The notes below the pieces were generated by a model, which saw only the letters and a list, made by a program, of their open reading frames with translations, ran no database searches and was not told where the DNA came from. DNA of 36,643 nucleotides, taken from JAAYCI01 sp964370165 (GTDB lineage: Bacteria; Bacillota; Clostridia; Oscillospirales; Ruminococcaceae). Below are positions 15,443-23,865 of the stretch, one piece after another. The stretch is from assembly GCA_964370165.1 (NCBI GenBank), contig CAYJIG010000018.1, forward strand, positions 1 to 36,643, written 5' to 3'. Numbering within the stretch: position 1 is the first letter of the stretch; each line of letters starts with the position of its first letter. The position numbers were made by a program, and so were the translations under genes.

Positions 15443-16471
15443 ATGAAAGCTGCGATTTTTGAAAAAGTAGATCAATTAAATCTTAAAGACGTTCCAAAAC
15501 CGGAGCTTAAAGACGGTGAAGCGTTAATTAAAGTACACTATATAGGAATTTGCGGAACTGACTCGCATGTATTTCACGGACATCATGCTACAGCTGTATA
15601 CCCTTTAATACCGGGACATGAGTATGTGGGAGAATTAGCTGAAATTAAAGGCGTTGGTAGCGAGCGTTTTGAGCTGGGAGATATTGTGGTGGCACAGCCA
15701 ATCCTTAGCTGTGGACATTGCGATGCGTGTGCGAAAGGTGAGGACAATGTTTGCAGCTCTTTGAGAATCGTAGGTGTTCATGCCGACGGTGGATTTGCAG
15801 AATATGTTAAAGTTTCCACACGAAAAATGTATAAGTATGACAAAAACATTGACATGCAGCTGGCTGCTTTAACAGAGCCTTTGGCTGTAGCTGTGCACGA
15901 TGTGCGCGTCAGTGGCTTGAAAGCCGGTGAAACCGCATTTGTGCTTGGTGGTGGTCCCATCGGACTTTTATTAGCTATAGTAGCTAAAAAAACCGGCGCT
16001 CGTCGTGTGGTAGTAGCAGAAGTAAGTGAGTATCGTCGTAAATTCGCCGCTGAATTAGGTTTTGATGTGGTAAACCCATTTGACGAAGATTATGATGAGC
16101 AACTTAGAACACTTAGCGAAGGTCGAGGCTTTGATGTCAGCTATGAAGCAGCCGGTGCACCTAATGCACTGAATATATGTATGGAACACACCAAAAACAC
16201 AGGCACAGTGGTTGTTATCGCTATTAGCTCAAAGCCTTATCCAATAGACACAGCTAAAATGTTCTTTAAAGAGTTGCGTTTGCAAGGTGTTCGTATACAT
16301 AACCAGTATAATTTTATAGGTGCAATAGATCTTATAAACAGTGGTGAAATGAATGATGATTTAATAAAACTCGTCAGTAAAGTATTTACCCTGGATGAAG
16401 TACATGAGGCGTTTAACTATGTTGAAACAAATAAAGATTGCTTTAAGATACTAGTGAAAGTTAATGATTAA
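15443..16471 (+). CDS. Zinc-dependent medium-chain dehydrogenase (copy 3)
   Basis: 342 residues, MDR superfamily. Catalytic zinc ligands are Cys37, His59-Glu60 and Glu145; structural cysteines are 90, 93, 96 and 104. The nucleotide loop is LGGGPIGLLLA and the second Rossmann strand ends VVVAEVS, with Glu as expected for NAD. It therefore differs from copies 1 and 2 of this operon, which lack the acidic residue. It resembles 2,3-butanediol, sorbitol and threonine dehydrogenases in general layout. It is the last gene of the operon, 9 bp after the transketolase subunit, and no clear terminator separates it from the 4-hydroxybutyrate genes 129 bp downstream. Confidence 0.85.
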   Translation: MKAAIFEKVDQLNLKDVPKPELKDGEALIKVHYIGICGTDSHVFHGHHATAVYPLIPGHEYVGELAEIKGVGSERFELGDIVVAQPILSCGHCDACAKGEDNVCSSLRIVGVHADGGFAEYVKVSTRKMYKYDKNIDMQLAALTEPLAVAVHDVRVSGLKAGETAFVLGGGPIGLLLAIVAKKTGARRVVVAEVSEYRRKFAAELGFDVVNPFDEDYDEQLRTLSEGRGFDVSYEAAGAPNALNICMEHTKNTGTVVVIAISSKPYPIDTAKMFFKELRLQGVRIHNQYNFIGAIDLINSGEMNDDLIKLVSKVFTLDEVHEAFNYVETNKDCFKILVKVND

Positions 16472-16564
16472 TTAACTATTAGGAAATCGGATTTTTGATT
16501 TGTTTTAATATTGTTATTTGTATGTATGGCTATCTTCATTGTAAGATGTGGCCAAGATTTATTG

Positions 16565-16576
16565 TGTTAATTATTA
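16565..16576 (+). promoter_or_regulatory. Rex-like half-site repeat upstream of the 4-hydroxybutyrate operon
   Basis: The 12-mer TGTTAATTATTA occurs here and again at 23780-23791 before the bcd gene. It contains the TGTTAA half of the Rex operator TTGTTAA-N4-TTAACAA; the right half is poor here. Rex control of butyrate genes is known in Clostridia. Confidence 0.3.
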
Positions 16577-16600
16577 ATTATTAAAAGGGGTACGGAAAAT

Positions 16601-17713
16601 ATGAACATGTTATATTTGAAGACTCGAATTCAGTATTATGATGAGGTGAAAAGCTTTTTCGATGAGTATGAAATCGGAAGTGGAGATCTTATCTTAACAC
16701 AAGAGTTTATATATAAGCCAAGTATCTATCCTTTGGGAGAAAAGGCTGATATCTTGTATTATGAAAATTTTGCTCAGGGTGAGCCTTCCAATCATGCTGT
16801 AGACAAGATGTTGAGTCAAGTCAATAGTAAAAATTATAAGCGTATTATTGCTATTGGCGGAGGTTCGGTTATTGACGTGGCAAAACTAATGGTATTTGAA
16901 GGAACTGCCACAACTCTTCAGATGTTTGATGGTGAGGTAGAGCTAAAGAAGTCTCGTGATCTCATAGTTGTGCCTACAACTTGCGGAACAGGTAGCGAAG
17001 TGACAAATATATCTATAGTTTCATTAATAGAAAGAGACACAAAAAAGGGTCTTGCACTTGATGAAATGTATGCCGATGCGGCTGTTCTTATACCTGAGCT
17101 TTTAAGAAGTTTACCATATAAGTTTTTCCTATTCAGTGCAGCTGATGCCCTTATACATGCTGTTGAATCATATTTATCACCTCGTGCTACAGAGTGTACC
17201 GAGCTTTTTAGTGTTGAGGCAATGAAAATGATAGTCAATGGTTTTGACAGCTTGCTGAAAAACGGCGAGGAAGAGCGATTTAATCTGCTTAAGGAGTTTC
17301 TCTTAGCTTCCAATTATGCCGGCGTATCTTTTGGTAATGCCGGTGTGGGTGCGGTACATGCCTTAAGTTATCCTTTGGGATCGAAATTCCACATTGCACA
17401 TGGAGAATCAAACTACAGATGCTTTGCTGCGGTCATGAAAACTTATGATAATAAAATGCCCGAAGGAAAGATAAAAAATCTTAAGATGATTTTAAAAGAG
17501 TGCTTGAATTGTCAAGATGATGTGTTTGACGTGCTTGATAATATGCTGGAAAAATTGATAGGCAAAAAGAGCTTATCCGAATATGGCATGGTGGAAAGTG
17601 AAACATTTGAATTTGCTGAAAGCGTGATTAAAAATCAGCAAAGGCTGTTGGCTAATAACTATGTAGAAATATCCGAGGCGGAAATTCAGAATATTTATAA
17701 AAATTTACTATAG
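16601..17713 (+). CDS. 4hbD: 4-hydroxybutyrate dehydrogenase (iron-containing alcohol dehydrogenase family)
   Basis: 370 residues, closely matching the Clostridium kluyveri enzyme as I recall it (GDFILTNEFLYKP there, GDLILTQEFIYKP here; shared VPTTCGTGSEVTN and NAGVGAVHALSYP). It interconverts succinic semialdehyde and 4-hydroxybutyrate with NAD(H). GGGSVID (86-92) binds the nucleotide. Likely metal ligands are Asp182, His186, His253 and His267. An AAGGGG ribosome site precedes the start; Met3 is the alternative. It leads the 4-hydroxybutyrate fermentation operon. No succinic semialdehyde-forming enzyme accompanies it, so the direction of use is unclear. Confidence 0.92.
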   Translation: MNMLYLKTRIQYYDEVKSFFDEYEIGSGDLILTQEFIYKPSIYPLGEKADILYYENFAQGEPSNHAVDKMLSQVNSKNYKRIIAIGGGSVIDVAKLMVFEGTATTLQMFDGEVELKKSRDLIVVPTTCGTGSEVTNISIVSLIERDTKKGLALDEMYADAAVLIPELLRSLPYKFFLFSAADALIHAVESYLSPRATECTELFSVEAMKMIVNGFDSLLKNGEEERFNLLKEFLLASNYAGVSFGNAGVGAVHALSYPLGSKFHIAHGESNYRCFAAVMKTYDNKMPEGKIKNLKMILKECLNCQDDVFDVLDNMLEKLIGKKSLSEYGMVESETFEFAESVIKNQQRLLANNYVEISEAEIQNIYKNLL

Positions 17714-17723
17714 GAGATTTGTT

Positions 17724-19181
17724 ATGGCGTTGATGACAAGAAATGAATATATAGAGAGTTTAAGGAAACTTGACTTGAAAGTATATATGTTTGGTGAGAA
17801 AATGGAAAATCCTGTAGATCACCCTATGATAAGACCCTCTTTAGAGTCTATCGCTATGACATATGAACTTGCACAGCAGGAAGAATATAAAGACCTGATG
17901 ACTACAAAGTCTTCATTCAGTGGTGAAACAATAAACCGTTTCACCCATCTTCATCAGAGCACTGAAGATCTAATAAATAAAATAAAGATGCTCCGACTTT
18001 TAGGCCAAAAAACTGGTGCTTGTTTTCAGCGCTGTGTGGGCATGGATGGATCAAACTCTGTATTCAGCACCACATATGAACTGGACGAAAAATATGGTAC
18101 TTCTTATCATGAGAATTTTAAGAAATTTTGGCAATACATACAAGATAATGATTATGTAGTGGATGGCGCAATGACAGATCCAAAGGGAGATAGGGGACTA
18201 TCTCCGTCTCAACAGGCCGATCCGGATCTTTTTCTGCGTGTGGTAGAGCGTAGGGAAGACGGCGTTGTTGTAAGAGGCGCAAAGCTTCACCAAACAGGCA
18301 TGGTCAATTCTCATGAGGTGCTTGTCATGCCTACAATGGCGATGAAAGAAGATGACAAGGACTACGCCATATCCTTTGCAGTTCCCGCTGATACTAAAGG
18401 CATTTTCATGATTTATGGCAGACAAAGCTGTGATGCAAGAAAGCTTGAAGAAGGCGCGAATATCGATCTTGGTAATTGCAAGTTCGGTGGACATGAATGC
18501 ATGGTGATCTTTGAAGATGTGTTTGTTCCGAATGAGCGCATTTTCATGAATGGCGAGACAGATTTCTGCACTATGGTAGTGGAACGATTTGCAGGATATC
18601 ACCGTTCAAGCTATGGTGGATGTAAGGTGGGTGTGGGCGATGTGCTCATAGGAGCTGCCGCTGTAGCAGCAGACTATAATGGCGCGTCAAAAGCCAGCCA
18701 CATTAAAGATAAGCTTATAGAAATGACACACTTGAATGAAACACTTTATTCTTGTGGCATAGCATGTTCTGCGGAAGGCACAAAAACTCGTGCGGGCAAC
18801 TATCTGATAAATCTTTTGTTGGCGAATGTTTGCAAGCAGAATATAACACGGTTTCCATATGAACTAACCAGACTGGCCGAAGATATCGCCGGAGGACTTA
18901 TGGTGACATTGCCTTCCGAGAAGGATTTCAAGGATAAAAAGCTTGGCGCATACATAGAAAAATATCTTAAAGGTAAGAATGATGTGCCCACCGAAGATCG
19001 TATGCGGATACTGAGACTGGTTGAAAACATGACTTTGGGCACAGCAGCTGTTGGCTATAGAACAGAGTCTATGCACGGAGCAGGCTCGCCGCAAGCACAA
19101 CGTATAATGATAGCACGACAAAGTAATCTTGAGGCGAAAAAAGAACTTGCTAAAAACCTTTGCGGTATAAAAAGGACCTAA
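17724..19181 (+). CDS. abfD: 4-hydroxybutyryl-CoA dehydratase / vinylacetyl-CoA isomerase
   Basis: 485 residues, near the usual family length. The enzyme uses FAD and a [4Fe-4S] cluster to dehydrate 4-hydroxybutyryl-CoA to crotonyl-CoA through a ketyl radical. All cluster ligands known from Clostridium aminobutyricum (Cys99, Cys103, His292, Cys299) are present here at Cys100, Cys104, His293 and Cys300, a constant offset of one. Glu258 and Tyr297 likewise match catalytic Glu257 and Tyr296. The enzyme is oxygen sensitive, which implies a strict anaerobe. It starts 10 bp after the dehydrogenase gene, behind TAGGAG. Confidence 0.97.
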   Translation: MALMTRNEYIESLRKLDLKVYMFGEKMENPVDHPMIRPSLESIAMTYELAQQEEYKDLMTTKSSFSGETINRFTHLHQSTEDLINKIKMLRLLGQKTGACFQRCVGMDGSNSVFSTTYELDEKYGTSYHENFKKFWQYIQDNDYVVDGAMTDPKGDRGLSPSQQADPDLFLRVVERREDGVVVRGAKLHQTGMVNSHEVLVMPTMAMKEDDKDYAISFAVPADTKGIFMIYGRQSCDARKLEEGANIDLGNCKFGGHECMVIFEDVFVPNERIFMNGETDFCTMVVERFAGYHRSSYGGCKVGVGDVLIGAAAVAADYNGASKASHIKDKLIEMTHLNETLYSCGIACSAEGTKTRAGNYLINLLLANVCKQNITRFPYELTRLAEDIAGGLMVTLPSEKDFKDKKLGAYIEKYLKGKNDVPTEDRMRILRLVENMTLGTAAVGYRTESMHGAGSPQAQRIMIARQSNLEAKKELAKNLCGIKRT

Positions 19182-19186
19182 ATATT

Positions 19187-20488
19187 ATGAAATATGAAAA
19201 CATGTATAAAGATAAGTGCGTAAGTGCAGAAGTGGCCCTTAAAAATATAGCCCCAAACAGTAGAGTGGTTATGGCTCATTGTATAGGTGAGCCCATGGCA
19301 TTGATTGATGTCATGATGGAAAATAAGCAGTGGTTCAAAAATGTGGAAATTGTTCACATGGTTCCTATGGGTAAAAGTGAATATGTTTTGCCTGGAATGC
19401 AAGAAAATTTTTGGCATAATTCATTTTTTGTGGGAGGCACTACTCGTGAAGCTGTGAATACAGGTAGGGCGGATTTTACGCCTTGCTTTTTCCATGAACT
19501 GCCGGGATTGTTGCGTAGTGAAGATTTTAAAGTAGACGTTGCATTGGTACAGGTTTCTCCGCCCGATAAATTTGGATATGTGAATTTGGGCTTGTCTGCT
19601 GATTATACCGTAGCTGCGGTTGAAACAGCAGATATTGTGATTGCACAGGTGAACAAGTTCTCGCCTGTCACACATGGAGATACATTTGTGCATATTAACG
19701 ACATTGATTACTTTGTCGAAATGGATGCGCCTTTAAAAGAACTGGCACTAGCCAAGATTACAGATGTAGAAATGCAAATAGGCAAGCATTGCGCTACGTT
19801 AATAGAAGATGGATCAACATTGCAACTTGGCATAGGCTCGCTTCCCGATGCTGTATTAATGGCGTTGACGGAAAAGAATGACCTTGGAATACACTCGGAA
19901 ATGATAAGCGACGGAGTTATTGACCTTATAGAAAGAGGCAATATAAACAACAAGAAAAAAACCTTGCACAAGGGAAAATCTGTAGTGTCTTTTCTTATGG
20001 GTACGAAAAGATTATATGACTTTGTAGACAGAAACCCGGGAATAGAGATGCTAGGCGTTGATTATGTTAATGATCCCTATGTGATTAGGCAAAACTACAA
20101 AATGATCTCTGTCAATTCTTGCGTACAGGTTGATTTTTTTGGTCAAGTTGTGTCTGAAAGTGTAGGCTCAAAGCAGATTAGTGCCGTAGGTGGTCAGGTT
20201 GATTTTGTTCGTGGTACAAATATGGCAAAAGACGGTAAAAGTATTATTGCTATAAGCTCTACAGCAAGTGGTGGTAAGTTTTCAAAAATAGTTCCGTTTT
20301 TGGATCACGGCGCAGCAGTGACGACATCAAGATATGATGTAAACTATATTGTTACAGAATATGGTATTGCAAAATTGAAGGGACAAACTTTAAGAGAAAG
20401 AGCTAGACGTCTTATTAATATTGCTCATCCAAGTTTTAGGCCTTCTTTGATTGAGGAATGGGAAAAAAGATTCAGCTGTGAATTTTAA
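19187..20488 (+). CDS. abfT: 4-hydroxybutyrate CoA-transferase
   Basis: 433 residues, class I acetyl-CoA hydrolase/transferase family. Starting at 19187 (AAAGGA upstream, five bases after the dehydratase stop) the catalytic Glu falls at residue 238 in GIHSEMISDG, the same number as in the C. aminobutyricum enzyme; this supports the start over an in-frame upstream one at 19160. It moves CoA from acetyl-CoA (or butyryl-CoA) to 4-hydroxybutyrate. Because no phosphotransbutyrylase/butyrate kinase is in the window, it may also release butyrate. Confidence 0.95.
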   Translation: MKYENMYKDKCVSAEVALKNIAPNSRVVMAHCIGEPMALIDVMMENKQWFKNVEIVHMVPMGKSEYVLPGMQENFWHNSFFVGGTTREAVNTGRADFTPCFFHELPGLLRSEDFKVDVALVQVSPPDKFGYVNLGLSADYTVAAVETADIVIAQVNKFSPVTHGDTFVHINDIDYFVEMDAPLKELALAKITDVEMQIGKHCATLIEDGSTLQLGIGSLPDAVLMALTEKNDLGIHSEMISDGVIDLIERGNINNKKKTLHKGKSVVSFLMGTKRLYDFVDRNPGIEMLGVDYVNDPYVIRQNYKMISVNSCVQVDFFGQVVSESVGSKQISAVGGQVDFVRGTNMAKDGKSIIAISSTASGGKFSKIVPFLDHGAAVTTSRYDVNYIVTEYGIAKLKGQTLRERARRLINIAHPSFRPSLIEEWEKRFSCEF

Positions 20489-20497
20489 GGGAGAATT

Positions 20498-21688
20498 ATG
20501 GAAAATATTTACATTGTCGAAGCGGTAAGAAGTGCGATTGGATCATATGGTGGAAGCTTGAAAGAAGTTTCCGCCACAAGACTCGGGGCGGCTGTGGTGA
20601 CAGCCGCTCTTGAAAGAGCAAGTATATCTCCAAATGATGTAGGGGAACTCATTTTTGGAAATGTTTTGCAAGCCGGTCAAGGTCAAAATATAGCAAGACA
20701 GGTTTCTTTAAATAGTAATATACCTGTAGCCACACCTGCCTACACCATAAACAAAGTTTGTGGTTCGGGCTTAAAAGCTGTGAGTCTTGCTTTCGCTTCC
20801 ATAGCGTTGGGAGATGCCGAGTGTGTCATAGCAGGCGGAACAGAGAACATGAGTATGGCACCTTATCTTTTGCCTCAAATGCGTTGGGGACAAAGAATGA
20901 ATGACAGTGTAGTAAAAGATTATATGGTAAATGATGGCCTGTGGGATGTTTTTAATGATTATCATATGGGCATTACAGCTGAAAATATTGCCGAGAAATA
21001 TAATATTTCAAGACAAGAGCAGGATGAATTTGCGGCGTGCTCGCAAGAAAAGGCGTCACGTGCAAGGAAAAACGGCGTATTTGCAGACGAAATTGTGTCG
21101 ATTGATATTCCACAAAGAAAAGGCGATGCAATAAAGTTTTGCGAGGATGAATATATCCGTGAAACCTCAGTGGAAAAGCTAGGTGGACTAAAACCGGCAT
21201 TTAAAAAAGACGGAACCGTGACGGCAGGAAATTCCTCCGGCATAAACGATGGAGCTGCCTGCGTTATAGTTGCGAGTGAACGCTATGTACGCAATAACAA
21301 TCTGAAACCACTTGCAAAAATTGTAGGTCGCGGCTCTGTTGGGGTAGACCCGTCAATAATGGGAATAGGGCCTGTACCCTCCACGGAAAAGGCTTTGAAA
21401 AATGCAAACATAACAGTACAAGACCTTGATTTGATAGAGTCAAACGAGGCTTTTGCGGCGCAGTCGATTGCAGTTGCAAGACAGCTGGGATTAGATTTAT
21501 CGAAAGTAAATGTAAATGGTGGAGCTATCTCGCTGGGTCATCCCATAGGAGCTTCGGGGGTGCGTATTCTTGTGAGTTTATTGCATGAACTTACAAAACG
21601 AGGTGGAAAATATGGACTTGCCACGCTTTGTATAGGCGGAGGCATGGGTGAAAGCCTTGTGGTTATGAGAGATGAACTGTGTAAATGA
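20498..21688 (+). CDS. thlA: Acetyl-CoA C-acetyltransferase (thiolase)
   Basis: 396 residues, the standard length of degradative or biosynthetic thiolase. The acyl-forming nucleophile is Cys88 (NKVCGSG), the general acid/base pair is His348 (GHPIGASG) and Cys378 (LCIGGGMG), and NEAFAAQS is the fourth signature. It interconverts acetoacetyl-CoA and two acetyl-CoA. Position after the CoA-transferase lets the oxidative branch from crotonyl-CoA end in acetyl-CoA, which supplies the acyl donor for the transferase and ATP via acetate formation. Confidence 0.95.
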   Translation: MENIYIVEAVRSAIGSYGGSLKEVSATRLGAAVVTAALERASISPNDVGELIFGNVLQAGQGQNIARQVSLNSNIPVATPAYTINKVCGSGLKAVSLAFASIALGDAECVIAGGTENMSMAPYLLPQMRWGQRMNDSVVKDYMVNDGLWDVFNDYHMGITAENIAEKYNISRQEQDEFAACSQEKASRARKNGVFADEIVSIDIPQRKGDAIKFCEDEYIRETSVEKLGGLKPAFKKDGTVTAGNSSGINDGAACVIVASERYVRNNNLKPLAKIVGRGSVGVDPSIMGIGPVPSTEKALKNANITVQDLDLIESNEAFAAQSIAVARQLGLDLSKVNVNGGAISLGHPIGASGVRILVSLLHELTKRGGKYGLATLCIGGGMGESLVVMRDELCK

Positions 21689-21696
21689 GGTAAAAA

Positions 21697-22473
21697 ATGT
21701 ATATAAAACTTGATAAAAAAGAAAATATTGCTCGCTTGACAATTGCCAGAGAAAAAAGCTTGAACGCACTTAGTTCAGAGCTTTTACAAGAACTTTCAGA
21801 GGTTCTTGACGTGATTGATAAAGATGAAGAAATATATTGTCTTATCGTTACCGGCGAAGGTGAAAAATCTTTTGTTGCAGGCGCTGATATAAGCGAAATG
21901 CAAAAAATGGACAAAAACTCTGCAAGCATATATGGCCAAAATGGTAACGCTGTTTTTAAACAGCTTGAAGATCTTAAAGTACCTACTATAGCTGCTGTAA
22001 ACGGATATGCTTTAGGTGGTGGGCTTGAGCTTGCACTTGCTTGCGATATTAGGATTGCATCCGATAATGCTGTTTTTGCTATGCCTGAAACGAGCTTGGG
22101 AATTATTCCCGGATTTGGGGGAACTCAAAGATTGGCGCGTTTTATCGGTATAAGCCAAGCAAAAAGGCTTATCTACAGCGGCGAAAAAATAAATGCAGAA
22201 AAAGCACTTTTGCTAGGATTGGTCAGTGAAGTAACTTTACAATCCGAACTGATTCAAACAGCAGAATCACTTGCCGAAAAGATAGCAAAAAATGCACCAA
22301 TAGCGGTTAAAAAAGCCAAGAAAATGATAAACTTGAGCCATGATTTATGCCTTGATGAAGGCTTGAAAATTGAAACCGAGAGTTTTTCGGATTGCTTTTT
22401 GTCCGAAGATCAAAAAAATGCAATGGAAGCTTTTGTAAGGCGTGAAAAATTTACAGGTTTTTTAAATAGATAG
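21697..22473 (+). CDS. crt: Enoyl-CoA hydratase / crotonase (3-hydroxybutyryl-CoA dehydratase)
   Basis: 258 residues. The oxyanion-hole segments are FVAGADISEM (59-68) and NGYALGGGLELALACD. Catalytic glutamates are Glu111 (GGGLELA) and Glu131 (MPETSLGIIPGFGGTQ). It hydrates crotonyl-CoA to 3-hydroxybutyryl-CoA. It lies 8 bp after the thiolase gene, with the ribosome site within the intervening bases, and 9 bp before hbd, as in classical clostridial butyrate operons though in a different order. Confidence 0.94.
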   Translation: MYIKLDKKENIARLTIAREKSLNALSSELLQELSEVLDVIDKDEEIYCLIVTGEGEKSFVAGADISEMQKMDKNSASIYGQNGNAVFKQLEDLKVPTIAAVNGYALGGGLELALACDIRIASDNAVFAMPETSLGIIPGFGGTQRLARFIGISQAKRLIYSGEKINAEKALLLGLVSEVTLQSELIQTAESLAEKIAKNAPIAVKKAKKMINLSHDLCLDEGLKIETESFSDCFLSEDQKNAMEAFVRREKFTGFLNR

Positions 22474-22482
22474 GAGAAATAC

Positions 22483-23325
22483 ATGAAGGTATGTGTGATA
22501 GGTGCGGGTACAATGGGCGCAGGCATAGCTCAGTGTTTTGCACAAGCAGGCTATAAAACTTTGTTGTGTGATGTATCGGAAAAATTTGTGAAAGACGGCC
22601 TTGAAAAAATAAAGAAATCACTTGAACGAATGGTTTCAAAAGAAAAGCTTTCAGTGATGCAAATGGATTCGATATTAGATAATATTACAATTACTTGTGA
22701 TTTGAAAAATGCTTCGGATTGCGATTTTGTGATTGAAGCAATTATTGAAAACATGGAAATAAAGAAAAACCTGTTTTCCGAGCTTGAAACAATTGTAAAA
22801 GACACCTGCATTATTACAAGTAATACTTCGGCCTTGTCAATAACAGAGCTTGCCACAACTATGAAGAACCCAAGTAGAATTGTTGGAATGCACTTTTTCA
22901 ATCCTCCAACAATGATGAAACTTGTGGAGGTAGTGAGAGGTTTCACAAGCGATGATAAAGTTGTTGATGCTGTAAGCGAGATATGCATTAAACTAGGCAA
23001 GGAAGCCGTAGTAGTGAATGAAGCTCCGGGGTTTGTGGTGAACCGCATACTTATCCCAATGATAAACGAAGCTGTGGCAATATTGGCAGAAGGCATAGCA
23101 AGTGCTAAAGATATTGATATTGCAATGAAATTAGGTGCAAATCATCCTATGGGTCCCTTGGAACTTGCAGACTTAATAGGAAATGATGTTAATCTTGCTA
23201 TAATGGAGCAACTATATGAAGGATTTGGTGATCCTAAATATAGGCCTCATCCATTACTGAAAAAGATGGTTAAGGCAGGACATCTTGGGAAAAAAACCAA
23301 AAAAGGTTTTTATGATTATAATTAG
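22483..23325 (+). CDS. hbd: 3-hydroxybutyryl-CoA dehydrogenase
   Basis: 280 residues. The N-terminal NAD-binding motif is VIGAGTMGAGIAQ, with Asp30 at the end of the second strand as expected for NAD. The catalytic dyad is His137 (GMHFFNPP) and Glu149 (LVEVV). The C-terminal helical domain closes with HPLLKKMVKAGHLGKKT and the motif GFYDYN. It oxidises 3-hydroxybutyryl-CoA to acetoacetyl-CoA or the reverse. TAGGAG precedes the start. Confidence 0.95.
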   Translation: MKVCVIGAGTMGAGIAQCFAQAGYKTLLCDVSEKFVKDGLEKIKKSLERMVSKEKLSVMQMDSILDNITITCDLKNASDCDFVIEAIIENMEIKKNLFSELETIVKDTCIITSNTSALSITELATTMKNPSRIVGMHFFNPPTMMKLVEVVRGFTSDDKVVDAVSEICIKLGKEAVVVNEAPGFVVNRILIPMINEAVAILAEGIASAKDIDIAMKLGANHPMGPLELADLIGNDVNLAIMEQLYEGFGDPKYRPHPLLKKMVKAGHLGKKTKKGFYDYN

Positions 23326-23394
23326 TCCTTAGTATAGCAATCTGGCAACCGAGAAGAAACTCATAAAGAATATTTGATATAAAAGGCGAAATCA

Positions 23395-23643
23395 ATGGTA
23401 GTTGCGATAAAATATTGTGGGGGTTGTAATGAATATTACAACAGAAAAGAGAGTGTTTCTTATATAAAATCACAGTTAAAGCACCATGTTTTCACCAGTT
23501 ACGAGCCTGAAAAAATCTATGATATGGTGCTTGTAGTGTGTGGCTGTCCTTCCGAGTGTATACATGTGGATACAGAAAATAGTGTTTACTTGAGTTGTGC
23601 CGAAGATGTGGAAAAAACAGTCGAAACTCTCAAAACTCTATAA
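23395..23643 (+). CDS. Small Cys-rich protein of unknown function in the butyrate operon
   Basis: 82 residues, not assigned to a named family. Cysteines are at 8 and 11 (YCGGCN), 49, 51 and 55 (VCGCPSEC) and 68. The pattern beta (VVAIKYC), helix, beta (YDMVLVVCGC) suggests a small thioredoxin- or ferredoxin-like alpha/beta fold with a CxxC and a CxCxxxC set. It could bind an Fe-S cluster or zinc, or do thiol redox chemistry. The ribosome site is weak (AAGGCG). It sits between hbd and the terminator before bcd, so a role tied to the dehydratase cluster or electron transfer is possible but inferred only from position. Confidence 0.65.
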   Translation: MVVAIKYCGGCNEYYNRKESVSYIKSQLKHHVFTSYEPEKIYDMVLVVCGCPSECIHVDTENSVYLSCAEDVEKTVETLKTL

Positions 23644-23705
23644 ATTTTGATGATAAGTATGAAACCACCGCTTGAATATCTATAAAGCACTAAAATGGCA
23701 AAACT

Positions 23706-23758
23706 CACCAGCAATCTGCATCTTTGTTTGGTGCTACTATGTACCTGCTGGTATTTTT
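23706..23758 (+). terminator. Terminator-like hairpin before bcd, with an alternative pairing
   Basis: ACCAGCA (23707-23713) can pair with TGCTGGT (23746-23752), followed by ATTTTTAT. The same left arm, CACCA (23706-23710), can instead pair with TGGTG (23729-23733). This could be a simple weak terminator or a conditional one between the small Cys-rich gene and bcd-etfBA. Confidence 0.5.
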
Positions 23759-23773
23759 ATGTAAATGGCGATG

Positions 23774-23800
23774 TTGATTTGTTAATTATTATACTATAAA
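23774..23800 (+). promoter_or_regulatory. Weak promoter candidate with Rex-like operator for bcd-etfBA
   Basis: TTGATT (23774-23779), a 15-bp spacer and TATAAA (23795-23800). A full TTGTTAA half (23779-23785) plus a partial right half (TATACTA, 23790-23796) gives 11 of 14 matches to the Rex operator and overlaps the -10 box. Both calls are by eye. Confidence 0.35.
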
Positions 23801-23865
23801 ATTTACATAAGCTTTTATTTTTACTACTAAAACAAAATAACAATATATGGAAGGAAGGAAAGTTT

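Noticed and set aside
16459..16477. AGTTAAT/ATTAACT inverted repeat across the stop codon of the third dehydrogenase as a terminator
   Set aside because: It is all A-T except one pair, with no T-tract; it would not terminate well.
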